From Bacteroidota bacterium (GTDB lineage: Bacteria > Bacteroidota > Bacteroidia > Chitinophagales > Saprospiraceae): a stretch of 64,000 nucleotides of DNA. The stretch covers positions 1 to 64,000 of the forward strand of contig JAKQHS010000007.1 in assembly GCA_029557915.1 (NCBI GenBank). The letters run 5' to 3'. The notes under the pieces are model-generated. The model made no database searches. It had not been told where the DNA came from and saw only the letters and a list, made by a program, of their open reading frames with translations. Shown piece after piece: positions 53,284 to 62,145 of this stretch (the stretch's first letter is position 1; each line of letters starts with the position of its first letter). A program made the translations under genes and the position numbers.

Positions 53284-54597
53284 TCAGACTACCGGTTCCC
53301 ATCCTTTTTGATATTTTCTGTTCCAAAAAGCCATGGCGCCTTTGTCTTTCAAAATATGGCCGTTGCGGGGATCGCATTGCAGATTCCGTCCCGTGCGGTG
53401 GGCAATATTTGCAAGGTGGCACAACAATACGCTTTTGGACGCGTCTTCGACCGGGGAATTGAGTTTGGAATTGCCACGGATCGTTTCCACGAAATTTTCC
53501 AGGTGCAGTTTATCCAGTTGGGCGGCAGGGCTGACCGGATTGGAGGGATCCACGGCCACTTTAGCATCCACATGGTCCATGAGTTTATTGTTCAGATCAT
53601 AAACCTTGTAGGATCCCCCGCCGTCATTGACCAGGGTGCCCTGGGTGCCGTGAACAATGAAGCCCCTGCCGCTGCCCTCGATGGGATAGTCGTTGCAGCT
53701 TCTTCCTTCCCAGGTGATGTTTTTGTTGTTCCCGAATTCCCAGCCGGCGGTTTGTGTATCCGGGGTCTCCCAGTCGTCTTGGTATGCATACCTGCCGCCG
53801 GTCGAGGTTACCCGGCTCGGGAAATCAACGCCCAGGAACCACCGGGCGCAATCGACTTCATGGGTTCCGTTGTTACAGGCTTCCCCGGTACCCCAATGCC
53901 AGAACCAATGCCAGTTGTAATGCACGAGATTGTCTTTGTAGGGCATGCGGGGCGCGGGTCCCTGCCAGAGATCAAAATCCAGGGTAGAAGGTACGGGAAC
54001 CATTTTACCGGTTCCGATGGGCTTCCTTTTATTGGTATACCAGGTTTTCACAAAATAAGGGGTGCCGATCAGTCCCTCTCTCACCCGCTTGACGGCCTCG
54101 ATCAGGGTAGGATAGGACCTGCGCTGGTTGCCCATCTGGATCAGGGGCTTGTATTTTTTGGAGGCCGTCACCAGCATTTCTCCTTCTCCGGGATTGTATC
54201 CGCAGGGTTTTTCGACATAGACATGTTTTCCGTTGGCGACGGCAAGGAGGGCGGCCGGGGCATGCCAGTGGTCCGGGGTGGCAATGGCCACGGCATCGAT
54301 GTCGTTTTGAGTGACCAGCTTGCGGATATCCCGGATCACCGTCGGCGTCTTGCCTGAAGGTTTCAGGGCCTTCAAGCCATTGGCAATGGCCTGGTCTTCC
54401 ACGTCGCAGAGGTAGGCTACCTCCACATTGCCCAATTTGGCAAAATATTCCGCCAGCCAGGAACCGCGGCTGTTGACGCCGGCCACGCCGAGGACCACTT
54501 TATTGGATGGAGCTTGTTTACCAAATACCGGAAAGGGTAAAATACTTATCCCGGCCAGGGTGCTTCCGTATTTCAAAAAGGATCTTCTTTTAATCAT
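53284..54597 (-). CDS. Tat-exported Gfo/Idh/MocA-family oxidoreductase, paralogue of the gene at 30372
   Basis: A 437-residue sugar oxidoreductase with a Tat signal (KRRSFLKYGSTLAGISI). Motifs: ATPDHWHAPAALLAVANGKH, EKPCGYNPGEGEML and YNWHWFWHWGTGEACNNGTH, plus GPAPRMPYKDNLVHYNWH. The similarity to the gene at 30372-31730 is high over most of the length, including the QMGNQRRS and LWQGPAPR blocks, indicating a paralogue pair. It lies upstream of the symporter and the GH1 gene and 39 nt downstream of an acetyltransferase gene. Reaction probably oxidation of a glycoside at C3. Confidence 0.92.
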   Translation of the reverse strand: MIKRRSFLKYGSTLAGISILPFPVFGKQAPSNKVVLGVAGVNSRGSWLAEYFAKLGNVEVAYLCDVEDQAIANGLKALKPSGKTPTVIRDIRKLVTQNDIDAVAIATPDHWHAPAALLAVANGKHVYVEKPCGYNPGEGEMLVTASKKYKPLIQMGNQRRSYPTLIEAVKRVREGLIGTPYFVKTWYTNKRKPIGTGKMVPVPSTLDFDLWQGPAPRMPYKDNLVHYNWHWFWHWGTGEACNNGTHEVDCARWFLGVDFPSRVTSTGGRYAYQDDWETPDTQTAGWEFGNNKNITWEGRSCNDYPIEGSGRGFIVHGTQGTLVNDGGGSYKVYDLNNKLMDHVDAKVAVDPSNPVSPAAQLDKLHLENFVETIRGNSKLNSPVEDASKSVLLCHLANIAHRTGRNLQCDPRNGHILKDKGAMAFWNRKYQKGWEPVV

Positions 54598-54636
54598 GGA
54601 TGCAGGCGTTGAAAGGTGAGAGGCTAATATAATACT

Positions 54637-55203
54637 TTATTCAATCGAACGGACCACTTTACAGGGATTGCCCAGGGCCAAAACACCATCCGGAATGTCC
54701 TTGGTCACTATGCTGCCGGCGCCTATAGTACAATCTTTTCCAATATTGACACCAGGCATGATCCGGACGCCTCCGCCGATCCACGACCGGTCTCCGATCT
54801 GCACCGGTTTACTCTGCGTGACATAAGCTGCGCCGCCCGGCCGCAGACGGTCTTTTGAGGCCAGGGGGTGATAGGCGGTATAAATATGTACCCCCGGGCC
54901 AATCAATACCTGGTCTCCCAGGGTAATGGTATTGCTGTCGAGCAAAACCGCCTGGGTGTGGATAAAACAATGGGCTCCTATCCGGATGAATTTGCCGTAA
55001 TCGCAATAAAAGGGACTTTCGATCCAGGCTCCCTCACCCAGGCTGCCAAACAGGGAGGCCAACAAGTCCCTCCGGTCCGTTTCATCCGCAAGGGCGGTAT
55101 TGAGGGTGTGCAATTTTTTTTTGCACGAAGAATAGAGTTCGAGCAATTCCGGGTCGCGGCTGTTGTATTCAAACCCGGACAGCATTTTTTCAATTTCTTT
55201 CAT
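54637..55203 (-). CDS. Sugar O-acetyltransferase (maltose/galactoside type, left-handed beta-helix)
   Basis: A 188-residue acetyl-CoA-dependent acetyltransferase. The N-terminal Mac domain (MKEIEKMLSGFEYNSRDPEL) is followed by hexapeptide repeats typical of LbH enzymes (IGAHCFIHTQAVLLDSNTI, ITLGDQVLIGPGVHIYTAYHPL and IGGGVRIMPGVNIGKDCTIG). The catalytic His in YHPL is seen. Family enzymes acetylate the 6-OH of maltose, galactose or glucose, often for detoxification of non-metabolisable sugars. Probably in the same transcript as the downstream Gfo/Idh gene. Its start is next to an octamer repeat shared with the divergent dehydrogenase promoter. Confidence 0.92.
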   Translation of the reverse strand: MKEIEKMLSGFEYNSRDPELLELYSSCKKKLHTLNTALADETDRRDLLASLFGSLGEGAWIESPFYCDYGKFIRIGAHCFIHTQAVLLDSNTITLGDQVLIGPGVHIYTAYHPLASKDRLRPGGAAYVTQSKPVQIGDRSWIGGGVRIMPGVNIGKDCTIGAGSIVTKDIPDGVLALGNPCKVVRSIE

Positions 55204-55229
55204 AGAACAGATAAAATAAAGAAATAGCT

Positions 55230-55277
55230 TTAATTCCTTAATTCTTTAATCTATTAATTCCTTAATTCCTTAATTCA
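55230..55277 (-). repeat. Octamer tandem array, unit TTAATTCC (x6), in a divergent promoter gap
   Basis: Six consecutive units (TTAATTCC, TTAATTCT, TTAATCTA, TTAATTCC twice, TTAATTCA) end 2 nt before the ATG of the dehydrogenase. The minus strand reads GGAATTAA. It fills most of the 76-bp gap between two divergent genes, so it overlaps both promoters. Confidence 0.88.
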
Positions 55278-55279
55278 AC

Positions 55280-56332
55280 ATGAAGGCCCTCACCTTTAGC
55301 GGCATAGGCACGATCCATTATGAAGAGATCCCGGATCCGGCCATACTCGATGACAGCGACGTCATAGTCCAAACCCAGCACTGTGCGGTCTGCGGCTCTG
55401 ATCTCCATGTTTTTCATGGCAGGGAGGTGGGCATTGATCCCCATACGGCGATGGGCCATGAATTTACCGGGGAGGTGGTGGAAACAGGTAAAAAAGTCAG
55501 CCGGTTCCGCCCGGGAGATAAAGTAGTCAGTCCCTTTACCACGGCCTGCGGGTCCTGCTTTTATTGCCTGCAGGGACTGAGTGCGCGCTGCATCCACAAC
55601 CAGATCTATGGCTGGGTGCAAAGCGGGGCGGGTTTGCAGGGCGCCCAGGCGGAATATGTGAGGGTTCCCCTGGCGGATTCGACCCTGATCAATTACGAAG
55701 AATATGACTTAAGCAGTGAACTTGCCCTGCTTGGCGGAGATGTATTCAGTACCGGCTATTTTGGGGCCAGCCTGGCGGAAGTGAAAAAAGGCGGCTCGGT
55801 GGTGGTGATCGGATGTGGTCCGGTTGGCCTGATGGCGGTATTCAGCGCCCTGTTGTTGGGGGCAGGCAAGGTCTTGGCCGTGGATACCATCGACCGCCGT
55901 CTCCGGCTGGCCGGTAAAATGGGAGCCATCGCCCTGGAAGCCGGCAATTCTCTGCGGGAAGCGGTTCATGATTATACCGGGGGCAGGGGAGCGGATGCCG
56001 TGATCGAAGCCGTAGGGAGCGCATCTGCCCAAAGCCTTGCTTTTGAATTGGTTAGACCAGGCGGAATCATCGCGACGATCGGGGTGCATACCGTCGACCA
56101 TTTTACGTTTACACCAGCCGACGTATACAATAAGAACATCACTTATAAAAGTGGCCGCTGTCCGGCCCGCTCCCTGATGCCCACCACCTTGCCCCTGATC
56201 GAAGCCAATGGTCCAATACTTTCAGAGATCATTACCCACCGCATGAGCCTGAAGGAGGGAGTGCGTGCTTATGAGATTTTTGACCAGAAAAGGGACGGTT
56301 GTATTAAGGTGATCCTCCACACGGAGGGCTGA
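55280..56332 (+). CDS. Zinc-dependent alcohol dehydrogenase
   Basis: Medium-chain zinc dehydrogenase, 350 residues. Catalytic zinc ligands are Cys38 (in CAVCGSDLHVF) with His60/Glu61; the structural zinc site is Cys90, Cys93, Cys96 and Cys104 (CGSCFYCLQGLSARC). The Rossmann fold motif GCGPVGLMAVFSALLLGAGK is near 178-197. Sequence type resembles secondary alcohol/sugar alcohol or glutathione-independent formaldehyde dehydrogenases; substrate unsure. It is divergent from the acetyltransferase operon. The leader is an octamer repeat array. Confidence 0.92.
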   Translation: MKALTFSGIGTIHYEEIPDPAILDDSDVIVQTQHCAVCGSDLHVFHGREVGIDPHTAMGHEFTGEVVETGKKVSRFRPGDKVVSPFTTACGSCFYCLQGLSARCIHNQIYGWVQSGAGLQGAQAEYVRVPLADSTLINYEEYDLSSELALLGGDVFSTGYFGASLAEVKKGGSVVVIGCGPVGLMAVFSALLLGAGKVLAVDTIDRRLRLAGKMGAIALEAGNSLREAVHDYTGGRGADAVIEAVGSASAQSLAFELVRPGGIIATIGVHTVDHFTFTPADVYNKNITYKSGRCPARSLMPTTLPLIEANGPILSEIITHRMSLKEGVRAYEIFDQKRDGCIKVILHTEG

Positions 56333-56449
56333 GGGTTCTTTGTTAAATTTCAAGCCACCCAGGCTAAAAGCCAAATGGTTCCGTTGCAATGGTATCCCTG
56401 CAGTTAAAGATGCGGGTCCAGCGTTGCCCATGGGAGCGGTGTTCCCGCA

Positions 56450-57787
56450 TCAACTTTTGACTTCCGCGAGGTTGGGAGATTTTTTGAATTTTGGGGGTTT
56501 CCCTTTCAGAGGATTATTGTAAAAATGCAGGGTCATGAGTTTTGGCAAGTTGCTGAATTCCGGAATTTTGCCTGTCAGTTGATTGTCATTAAGCTGAAGG
56601 GTCAGCAGGCGTGGTATTTTGACAAAATTGGGAATGACCCCGGTCAGCTGGTTATGCGCCAGGTTGAGGTTTTCCAAAAGAGGTAAGCGATTAAAATTAG
56701 GAATGGCCCCGCTGAGTTTATTGTTGCTCAGATCTATTGCCCGGAGTTCGGGCATCCCTTTAAAATCAGGGACCGCTCCGCGAAGGTTGTTGTTTTGCAG
56801 CCACAAGGTCCGCAATTTGGGCATATTATAGTCTTTCAGTTCTCCGTCGAATCGGTTGTCCTGGAGCATCAGCTCTGAGAGGTTCACCGAGACAGGTAAA
56901 GCCGGCAGGGGGCCTGCAAGCTGATTGCCGGATAAATTGAGGGTTTCCAGTTTGCTGTGGATCGCGAAGGAGGGCGCCTGATCACTAAGGGCATTATCGG
57001 AAAGGTCCAGGTTTTGCAGATGAACATGCTGGGCCCAATCCGGAATTTTTCCTGAAATTTTTGTGCCGGATATCCTGAGGGACCGCAGCAAGGGAATTTT
57101 TTCAAAAGCAGGGAGCTTGCCTTCCAGGTTGGTGCCCGTGATATCAAGGGTATGCAGTTTGGGAAGTTTTCCGAAATCCGGCAAGGTCCCTGAAAAATTC
57201 CCGCTGAGATAAAGTTCTTCCAGGACTGGGGTTTTATCCAGATCGGGGATCGTCCCGGTGACCTGGCTGGAAGAGATGTCCAGGTATTCCAGTTCGGGCA
57301 GTTTATCAAATTTTGGTATGCCGCCGGTCAGGAGATCGGATTTGAGGATCAGATACTTGAGGTTGGCCAGGTTGTTGAAATTGGGAATGATTCCCTGCAC
57401 ACCGGGCTCGTCGATCATCAGTTGATAAAGTCCGGGCAGGACCGGATTGGGAAGGGTTCCTTTGAGGTTGTTGTTGGACAGGATGATTTCCAGGACGCAA
57501 CCGGACTTGGAGGTGGTTACTCCGTGCCAGGTGCTGACGGGTTGGGCAAGGTCCCATTTGTTGTACCAGTCCGGGCCTCCGAGGGCGTTGTAGAATTTGA
57601 CGAGTTCGAGGGAATCGGTTTTTCTTGAACATCGGGCAACCGGCGGTGGGCTGGGTTTTTTAACGGGTTTGGTCCGTCTTGGGGGAGGATTTTTAAGTTT
57701 TATCTGGGCCTGCAACTCATTCAGTTCCGGCATGCTGATAAAAAAAGTACAGGCTAAGAATATTTTAAAGAATCTGGTCAACATCAT
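56450..57787 (-). CDS. Exported leucine-rich-repeat protein (plant-type repeats)
   Basis: A 445-residue protein with a signal peptide (KIFLACTFFISMPELNELQAQ). A cap segment (SLELVKFYNALGGPDWYNKW) leads to about 14 repeats of 22-23 residues with the plant-type consensus N-x-L-x-G-x-I/V-P-x-F-x-x-L-P-x-L-x-x-L-x-L (for example HNQLTGVIPNF, DNQLTGKIPEF). There is no C-terminal T9SS sorting domain, no catalytic motif and no obvious anchor, so it is secreted or periplasmic. Such proteins are usually binding or adhesion modules. No functional neighbour is evident: it is convergent with the dehydrogenase and followed, on the same strand upstream, by an XRE regulator 28 nt away. Confidence 0.88.
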   Translation of the reverse strand: MMLTRFFKIFLACTFFISMPELNELQAQIKLKNPPPRRTKPVKKPSPPPVARCSRKTDSLELVKFYNALGGPDWYNKWDLAQPVSTWHGVTTSKSGCVLEIILSNNNLKGTLPNPVLPGLYQLMIDEPGVQGIIPNFNNLANLKYLILKSDLLTGGIPKFDKLPELEYLDISSSQVTGTIPDLDKTPVLEELYLSGNFSGTLPDFGKLPKLHTLDITGTNLEGKLPAFEKIPLLRSLRISGTKISGKIPDWAQHVHLQNLDLSDNALSDQAPSFAIHSKLETLNLSGNQLAGPLPALPVSVNLSELMLQDNRFDGELKDYNMPKLRTLWLQNNNLRGAVPDFKGMPELRAIDLSNNKLSGAIPNFNRLPLLENLNLAHNQLTGVIPNFVKIPRLLTLQLNDNQLTGKIPEFSNLPKLMTLHFYNNPLKGKPPKFKKSPNLAEVKS

Positions 57788-57815
57788 TTGGATTTGATGG
57801 GATAAAAGACGGGGT

Positions 57816-58574
57816 TCAGCTTTTAATGGTTTTTTTATAGATCTGGTTCACTTTTTTCTGAATATCGGTGATCCGTTCATCGGCCAGCCGGTCCAGGGCC
57901 AGTTTCGGGTCCCCGAAACCAAGGTGTGCCTTGTATTGCCAGATTTCGCCGATTTGGCCAAAGGGGACGGTATAGGCCTCATAAGCCGGGTTGTCCGAGG
58001 TCAACTGGATCTCTTTTTTTTCTTTCAGGACTTTCAGGCGCTTGAATACCACGCCCTCCGTCTTGTGAATCAGGATGTAAAGATGGTCATTTTTGATTTC
58101 ATTTATTTTTTCCACGTATTGGCCGATGACGAGGGAACCGCTTTCGATGGGAAGCATGGAATCTCCCCGGATCTCGAAAGCCCGATAGCTGCCCTGGGGT
58201 AGTTTCGGAATATACATCCGGGGAAGCTGGCGGAGGTATTGCGGATCCTGGAAGGCCTCCAGGTACCCGGCTTCCGCTTTGGTATCCACCAGTTCGATAT
58301 TCTGGCGGTTTTGGCTGTCCACGGTGATCGCCAGGATTTTAAGGTCGCGGTCCGCGAGACGGGAGGGATCGATCTGGTCCATTTTATGCAGGAGCAGGTC
58401 ATCCAGTCCAACATTGAAGTAGCGGGCTATTTTGGCAAGCATGTCCACGCTGGGCTCGGTATGATTCCTTTCATAATCGCCCAGGGTGGTGCGTGGGAGG
58501 CCCAGGTCAATGGCGGCCTGCTGTTGCGAAATTTTTTTGATTTCCCTCAGGTATTTCAGGTTGTCACCCAGCAT
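57816..58574 (-). CDS. XRE-family regulator with LexA/CI-like S24 peptidase domain
   Basis: 252 residues. The N-terminal helix-turn-helix (LKYLREIKKISQQQAAIDLG, then TTLGDYERN at 29-37) is followed from about residue 100 by a S24-like domain with Ser139 in RGDSMLPI and Lys178 in VVFKRL, and an Ala102-Gly103 pair in AEAGYLEAF. Spacings (G103 to S139, 36; S139 to K178, 39) are close to LexA's, suggesting self-cleavage on stress, though this is unproven. The start was set at the ATG 18 nt after a perfect -7 element, rather than an upstream ATG that would add 38 residues. A 10-bp direct repeat flanks this promoter, so the protein may regulate itself. Confidence 0.88.
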   Translation of the reverse strand: MLGDNLKYLREIKKISQQQAAIDLGLPRTTLGDYERNHTEPSVDMLAKIARYFNVGLDDLLLHKMDQIDPSRLADRDLKILAITVDSQNRQNIELVDTKAEAGYLEAFQDPQYLRQLPRMYIPKLPQGSYRAFEIRGDSMLPIESGSLVIGQYVEKINEIKNDHLYILIHKTEGVVFKRLKVLKEKKEIQLTSDNPAYEAYTVPFGQIGEIWQYKAHLGFGDPKLALDRLADERITDIQKKVNQIYKKTIKS

Positions 58575-58582
58575 GATTCCGG

Positions 58583-58615
58583 ATTTTTCGACAAAGTTAG
58601 GGATAATTTTTCGAC
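58583..58615. promoter_or_regulatory. XRE-S24 gene promoter with 10-bp direct repeats
   Basis: ATTTTTCGAC occurs at 58583-58592 and 58606-58615, 23 bp apart. Between them, on the minus strand, lies the perfect -7 element TAACTTTG (58592-58599). The layout fits an operator overlapping a promoter; the adjacent regulator is the obvious candidate to bind. Confidence 0.5.
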
Positions 58616-58712
58616 TGTATTTGCCCGGCCCCAAGTAGGTAAAGGTGTTGCAAGGAATGGGATGCCATGATGACAGGCACCCACCCATTGGTTGAATAGG
58701 AATGATGTGACT

Positions 58713-59417
58713 TTATTTAAGTATAAACGTAATCCTTGTATTGATCTGGATTTCTATTTTTTCAAATTCTATTGTTGGCATTTCTTTGGAGGCCGCTGCC
58801 CTTTTTGAATAACCCGTAACCACAATTTCGCTAAGCACCCTTCCATCGAGACCTGGGCCTTGTCCCCGCTCCTCTACAATGTGAATGGCAGTTCCGATTT
58901 TCTGATTTAAGGGGATGGTCAAAGCCAGAGCCCTTTCCAAACCGTTTTCGACCGATTTTGACCGCATCCGGTTTTTGATTTTTTCCAAGTCCGAATGGTC
59001 GACCTGGTCGATGGATGCATTGGAAATGCCCAGTTCTTCCAAACTTGAAAATACTTTGCCGGCAAGGTTGGCATCGGCCACCTTAAGAATGTAGTCTTTT
59101 GATTTCAAGATGTCCTTTTTACGGAATAGATAGGTCTTGTAGTTGCTTGCCATATCCCGCGTACTCAGGTTTTTTTCAACTTCTATTCCCAAGGCAAACA
59201 AGGCATTTACCATTTTGAGCTCAAGATCTTCCAGTGCAATTTTGTCTTTGGTGTCTTTTTCACCTAAAACAATTTTTATAAATATTTCATTCGGCGTCAC
59301 CAAGGTGTCCGCACTGCCTGATACCTCCAGATAGGGCTGGTCAATAAAATTTTTTGTTTGCGCATTTCCAATGAAGAAGGGTAAGGCCAACAGCAAGGTA
59401 TTTGTGAGTTTTTTCAT
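58713..59417 (-). CDS. SIMPL/DUF541 periplasmic protein
   Basis: A 234-residue exported protein with a signal peptide (NTLLLALPFFIGNAQT) and the DUF541/SIMPL domain: EVSGSADTLVTPNEIFIKI at about 30-48, a strand-helix centre, and the end RAAASKEMPTIEFEKIEIQI. SIMPL proteins are of unknown role; some form oligomeric channels or contribute to oxidative stress tolerance. No catalytic residues visible. It is a single gene, divergent from the Gfo/Idh gene at 59767, with a 349-nt gap. Confidence 0.85.
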   Translation of the reverse strand: MKKLTNTLLLALPFFIGNAQTKNFIDQPYLEVSGSADTLVTPNEIFIKIVLGEKDTKDKIALEDLELKMVNALFALGIEVEKNLSTRDMASNYKTYLFRKKDILKSKDYILKVADANLAGKVFSSLEELGISNASIDQVDHSDLEKIKNRMRSKSVENGLERALALTIPLNQKIGTAIHIVEERGQGPGLDGRVLSEIVVTGYSKRAAASKEMPTIEFEKIEIQINTRITFILK

Positions 59418-59766
59418 ATTGTTGGGTGTTTAAGGAATTTGGACATTTAAAGATATAACGATGGAAGGCTTTGTCCGCGTAACGAAACTTGTATATAAAT
59501 TTAAATACATTCACCCTGGGCGGCTGTCACCGCAGATTTTATCCCTGCCCAAAAGCCCTTCATGCGCATGACCTTACCATTGTTTTATTATAATCTTCCG
59601 GTTTTCTGCTTAACAGTATCCTGATCTTGTTTACAATGGCTATATCCTATAGAACGGCATCCTTACAGTATTCAAAATCCGAAGAAATAGCCAGGCCGTC
59701 CAACACCCTTGGTTTCCACCCGCATTCTCCCTATTTTTATCATTCACTAAAAACAAAAACTGCATC
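59418..59766. other. Divergent intergenic region, no gene seen
   Basis: 349 nt between the SIMPL and Gfo/Idh genes. No coding frame is convincing. On the minus strand a one-mismatch -7 element TATCTTTA lies upstream of the SIMPL gene; I saw no good match for the Gfo/Idh gene. The middle part is AT-rich, with a palindromic patch GCATGCGCATGC-like around 59572. Confidence 0.5.
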
Positions 59767-61074
59767 ATGGATCGTCGAAAATTTGTAAAGTCCACCGCTG
59801 CCCTGGGCGGAGCCAGCCTGCTGCTGGACCATCCTCTCCAGGCCATGGTTCACCACAGCGTGGCCGATGAAATCAAAATAGCCGTTGTGGGCTGCGGGGG
59901 CAGGGGTACCGGCGCCGCAATCCAGGCCCTGAGCACCAAACAAAATGTAAAGCTGGTCGCCATGGCCGATGCTTTCGCCGACCGCATCGAGGAAAGCGTG
60001 AAAGCCATTCATAAGGAAATGGAAGAATCCGGCATCCCCAAATCAAAATTTGCCGTCGCCGAAGAAAACAAATTCACCGGCTTTGAAGCTTATAAAAAGG
60101 CCATCCCCGTGGCCGATGTGGTGATCCTGGCCACCCCTCCGGGATTCCGTCCCATCCATTTTGCGGAAGCCATCGCCAAAAACAAACAAGTCTTCATGGA
60201 GAAGCCGGTCGCCACCGATGCCGTGGGCGTCCGGAGCGTCCTGGAAACCGCCGAAAAGGCCAAGGCAAAAAAACTGAATGTGGTCGTCGGCCTCCAGAGG
60301 CACTACCAGAAAGTTTATCAAAGATGGGTGGAGGCCCTGCAGGAAGGCGCCATCGGCGAGATCACTGCGTCGAGAGTTTACTGGAATGATGCGGGGGTAT
60401 GGGTTAAAGAACGCAAGCCGGGCATGACGGAAATGGAGTACCAGATGCGCAACTGGTATTATTTCAATTGGCTGTGCGGAGACCACATCTGTGAACAGCA
60501 TATCCACAACTTAGATGTGGGCAACTGGGTAAAAGGAGGCCATCCCGTCTCGGCCAAAGGCATGGGCGGCCGCCAGACCCGCACCGGCAAGGAATTCGGG
60601 GAGATCTACGATCATTTCACCATTGAATATGAATATGCCGACGGGTCGCGGATGTATAGCCAATGCCGCCATACGAAAGGTTGCCTCAACGCCGTCACGG
60701 AACAGTTTGACGGGACTGCCGGCGTGGCCCCAAGACCCGGCCTCATCCAGACCCGCAAAGGGTATGTGCTCTTGAAACACGACGATAAAAATGATGCTAA
60801 TCCTTACCAGGTGGAGCACGATGTCCTCTTTGAGGCAATTGCCAAAAATGAGTACAAATTTGCCGATGCGGAGAACGGAGCCATGGCCACCCTTACGGCC
60901 ATCATGGGCAGGATGGCGGCTTACAGCGGCCAGCTGATTGAATGGGACAAAGCGCTGCATTCCAACATCAACCTGCAACCGGACGCCTACACCTGGGATG
61001 CCAAACCCAAGTCCTTGCCGGATAAAGACGGATTTTACGAGATCCCGATGCCGGGGAAATCGATTGTTATTTAA
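59767..61074 (+). CDS. Tat-type Gfo/Idh/MocA-family oxidoreductase
   Basis: 435 residues with a Tat leader (DRRKFVKSTAALGGASLL). The Rossmann motif IAVVGCGGRGTGAAIQAL, then ILATPPGFRPIHFAEAI, the EKPVATDAVG segment with Lys-Pro and HIHNLDVGNWVKGGHPV in the second domain fit this class. It is distinct from the other three Gfo/Idh proteins in the window; it lacks the WHWFWHWGTGEA region. Its likely role is NAD-dependent sugar oxidation in the periplasm. The gene stands alone and is followed by an octamer array. Confidence 0.9.
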   Translation: MDRRKFVKSTAALGGASLLLDHPLQAMVHHSVADEIKIAVVGCGGRGTGAAIQALSTKQNVKLVAMADAFADRIEESVKAIHKEMEESGIPKSKFAVAEENKFTGFEAYKKAIPVADVVILATPPGFRPIHFAEAIAKNKQVFMEKPVATDAVGVRSVLETAEKAKAKKLNVVVGLQRHYQKVYQRWVEALQEGAIGEITASRVYWNDAGVWVKERKPGMTEMEYQMRNWYYFNWLCGDHICEQHIHNLDVGNWVKGGHPVSAKGMGGRQTRTGKEFGEIYDHFTIEYEYADGSRMYSQCRHTKGCLNAVTEQFDGTAGVAPRPGLIQTRKGYVLLKHDDKNDANPYQVEHDVLFEAIAKNEYKFADAENGAMATLTAIMGRMAAYSGQLIEWDKALHSNINLQPDAYTWDAKPKSLPDKDGFYEIPMPGKSIVI

Positions 61075-61077
61075 ATA

Positions 61078-61117
61078 AAGGAGAAAGGGAGGAAGGGAGA
61101 AAAGGAGGAAGGGAACG
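61078..61117 (+). repeat. Octamer tandem array, unit AGGGAGRA (x5)
   Basis: Five 8-bp units (AAGGAGAA, AGGGAGGA, AGGGAGAA, AAGGAGGA, AGGGAACG) begin 3 nt after the stop codon of the preceding gene, in its sense direction. An all-purine sense strand could form G-rich or triplex-like structure. Confidence 0.8.
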
Positions 61118-61191
61118 CTCTCCTTCCCGATGTTCCGATGCACACCAGGGACCCCTAAGAGTGGGTCTCAATATTATCTTTCCGAATTAAG

Positions 61192-62145
61192 ATGGGATTT
61201 GTACATCTGTTGATTCCGCTCAGTTTGAGCTTTTCCGTCACGGCACAAATGGGGCGTTGGGAATTCCATTCGCCCAAAATGGGCACTGAATTCAATATGA
61301 TCGTTTATGGTCAGGATTCCGTCAAAGTGGCAAGGGCGGTAAGCCTTGCCTGGCAGAGGATTGACCAGGTCAATGAGGTCTTCAGCGATTACAGTTCCAC
61401 CAGCGAATTACACCGGATTCATGCAAATGCGAGGGAGAAGCATTACCCGGTCAGCGCAGAGTTTGAAAAACTCCTTCGCCTGAGCTTGCGGTATTGCCGT
61501 CTGAGCCGGGGCGCATTTGACATCTCTATCGGCTCATTATCCAGGCTTTGGCGGAGGGCCATAAAAATGGATGAATTTCCTGAGGCTGAGAAAATCAGGG
61601 AAGCCCTGAACCATACCGGGTACCGGAAAATAAAATTAAAAGATTCAGGCATCCGCATTCCGGCCGGGTTCTACCTTGATTTTGGCGCCATTGCCAAGGG
61701 TTATGCGGTGGACGAGGCATACAAGGTTCTCGAGGAAAATCAACTGCCCATCGCCCTGTTGGATGGTGGGGGAGATATTTATGCCGGACCCGCCCCACCC
61801 GGGACGCGGGGCTGGACGGTCAGCCTGCAGGTAAAGAAACCGGATAATCGTATTGAAGACAGTACCATCCTGGTCGCCTCAATGGCCATTGTGACCTCGG
61901 GGGATGCCTATAAATTTATCGAACATGAGGGGAAACGGTATTCCCATATCATCGACCCCCGCACCGGCTACGGCGTCCCCGGTCCGCATTGGACCACCGT
62001 GATCGCTTCTTCAGCAACGCATGCGGATGCACTGGCTACTGTCATGAGCCTCTTGTCCGGTAAAGAGCTTAAAAAATTCGGGAGAAAATGGAAAAAGCGT
62101 TTTGGGACGCAGGGGGAATACTGGGTAATGAAGTTCGGAAGTTAG
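61192..62145 (+). CDS. apbE: FAD:protein FMN transferase (ApbE)
   Basis: Exported flavin transferase that attaches FMN to Thr/Ser of target proteins such as Rnf/Nqr subunits; here 317 residues. A signal peptide (HLLIPLSLSFSVTAQ) precedes the domain; FDISIGSLSRLWRRA, LDFGAIAKGYAVDEAY near 163-178, LLDGGGDIYAGPA near 195-207, VTSGDAYKFIEHEGKRYSHI with DPRTGYGVPG, and ATHADALATVMSLL near the C-terminus cover the FAD and metal sites. A complete and typical ApbE. No Nqr/Rnf genes in the window. The last Ser codon and the stop are part of an octamer array (AGT TAG). Confidence 0.94.
   Translation: MGFVHLLIPLSLSFSVTAQMGRWEFHSPKMGTEFNMIVYGQDSVKVARAVSLAWQRIDQVNEVFSDYSSTSELHRIHANAREKHYPVSAEFEKLLRLSLRYCRLSRGAFDISIGSLSRLWRRAIKMDEFPEAEKIREALNHTGYRKIKLKDSGIRIPAGFYLDFGAIAKGYAVDEAYKVLEENQLPIALLDGGGDIYAGPAPPGTRGWTVSLQVKKPDNRIEDSTILVASMAIVTSGDAYKFIEHEGKRYSHIIDPRTGYGVPGPHWTTVIASSATHADALATVMSLLSGKELKKFGRKWKKRFGTQGEYWVMKFGS

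Noticed and set aside
53260-54357. 365-codon open frame antisense to the Gfo/Idh gene
   Set aside because: Complete overlap with a clear Gfo/Idh/MocA gene; no motif.
58575-58688. 38-residue extension of the XRE-S24 regulator
   Set aside because: It would span the promoter -7 element and direct repeats; the downstream ATG gives the normal helix-turn-helix start.
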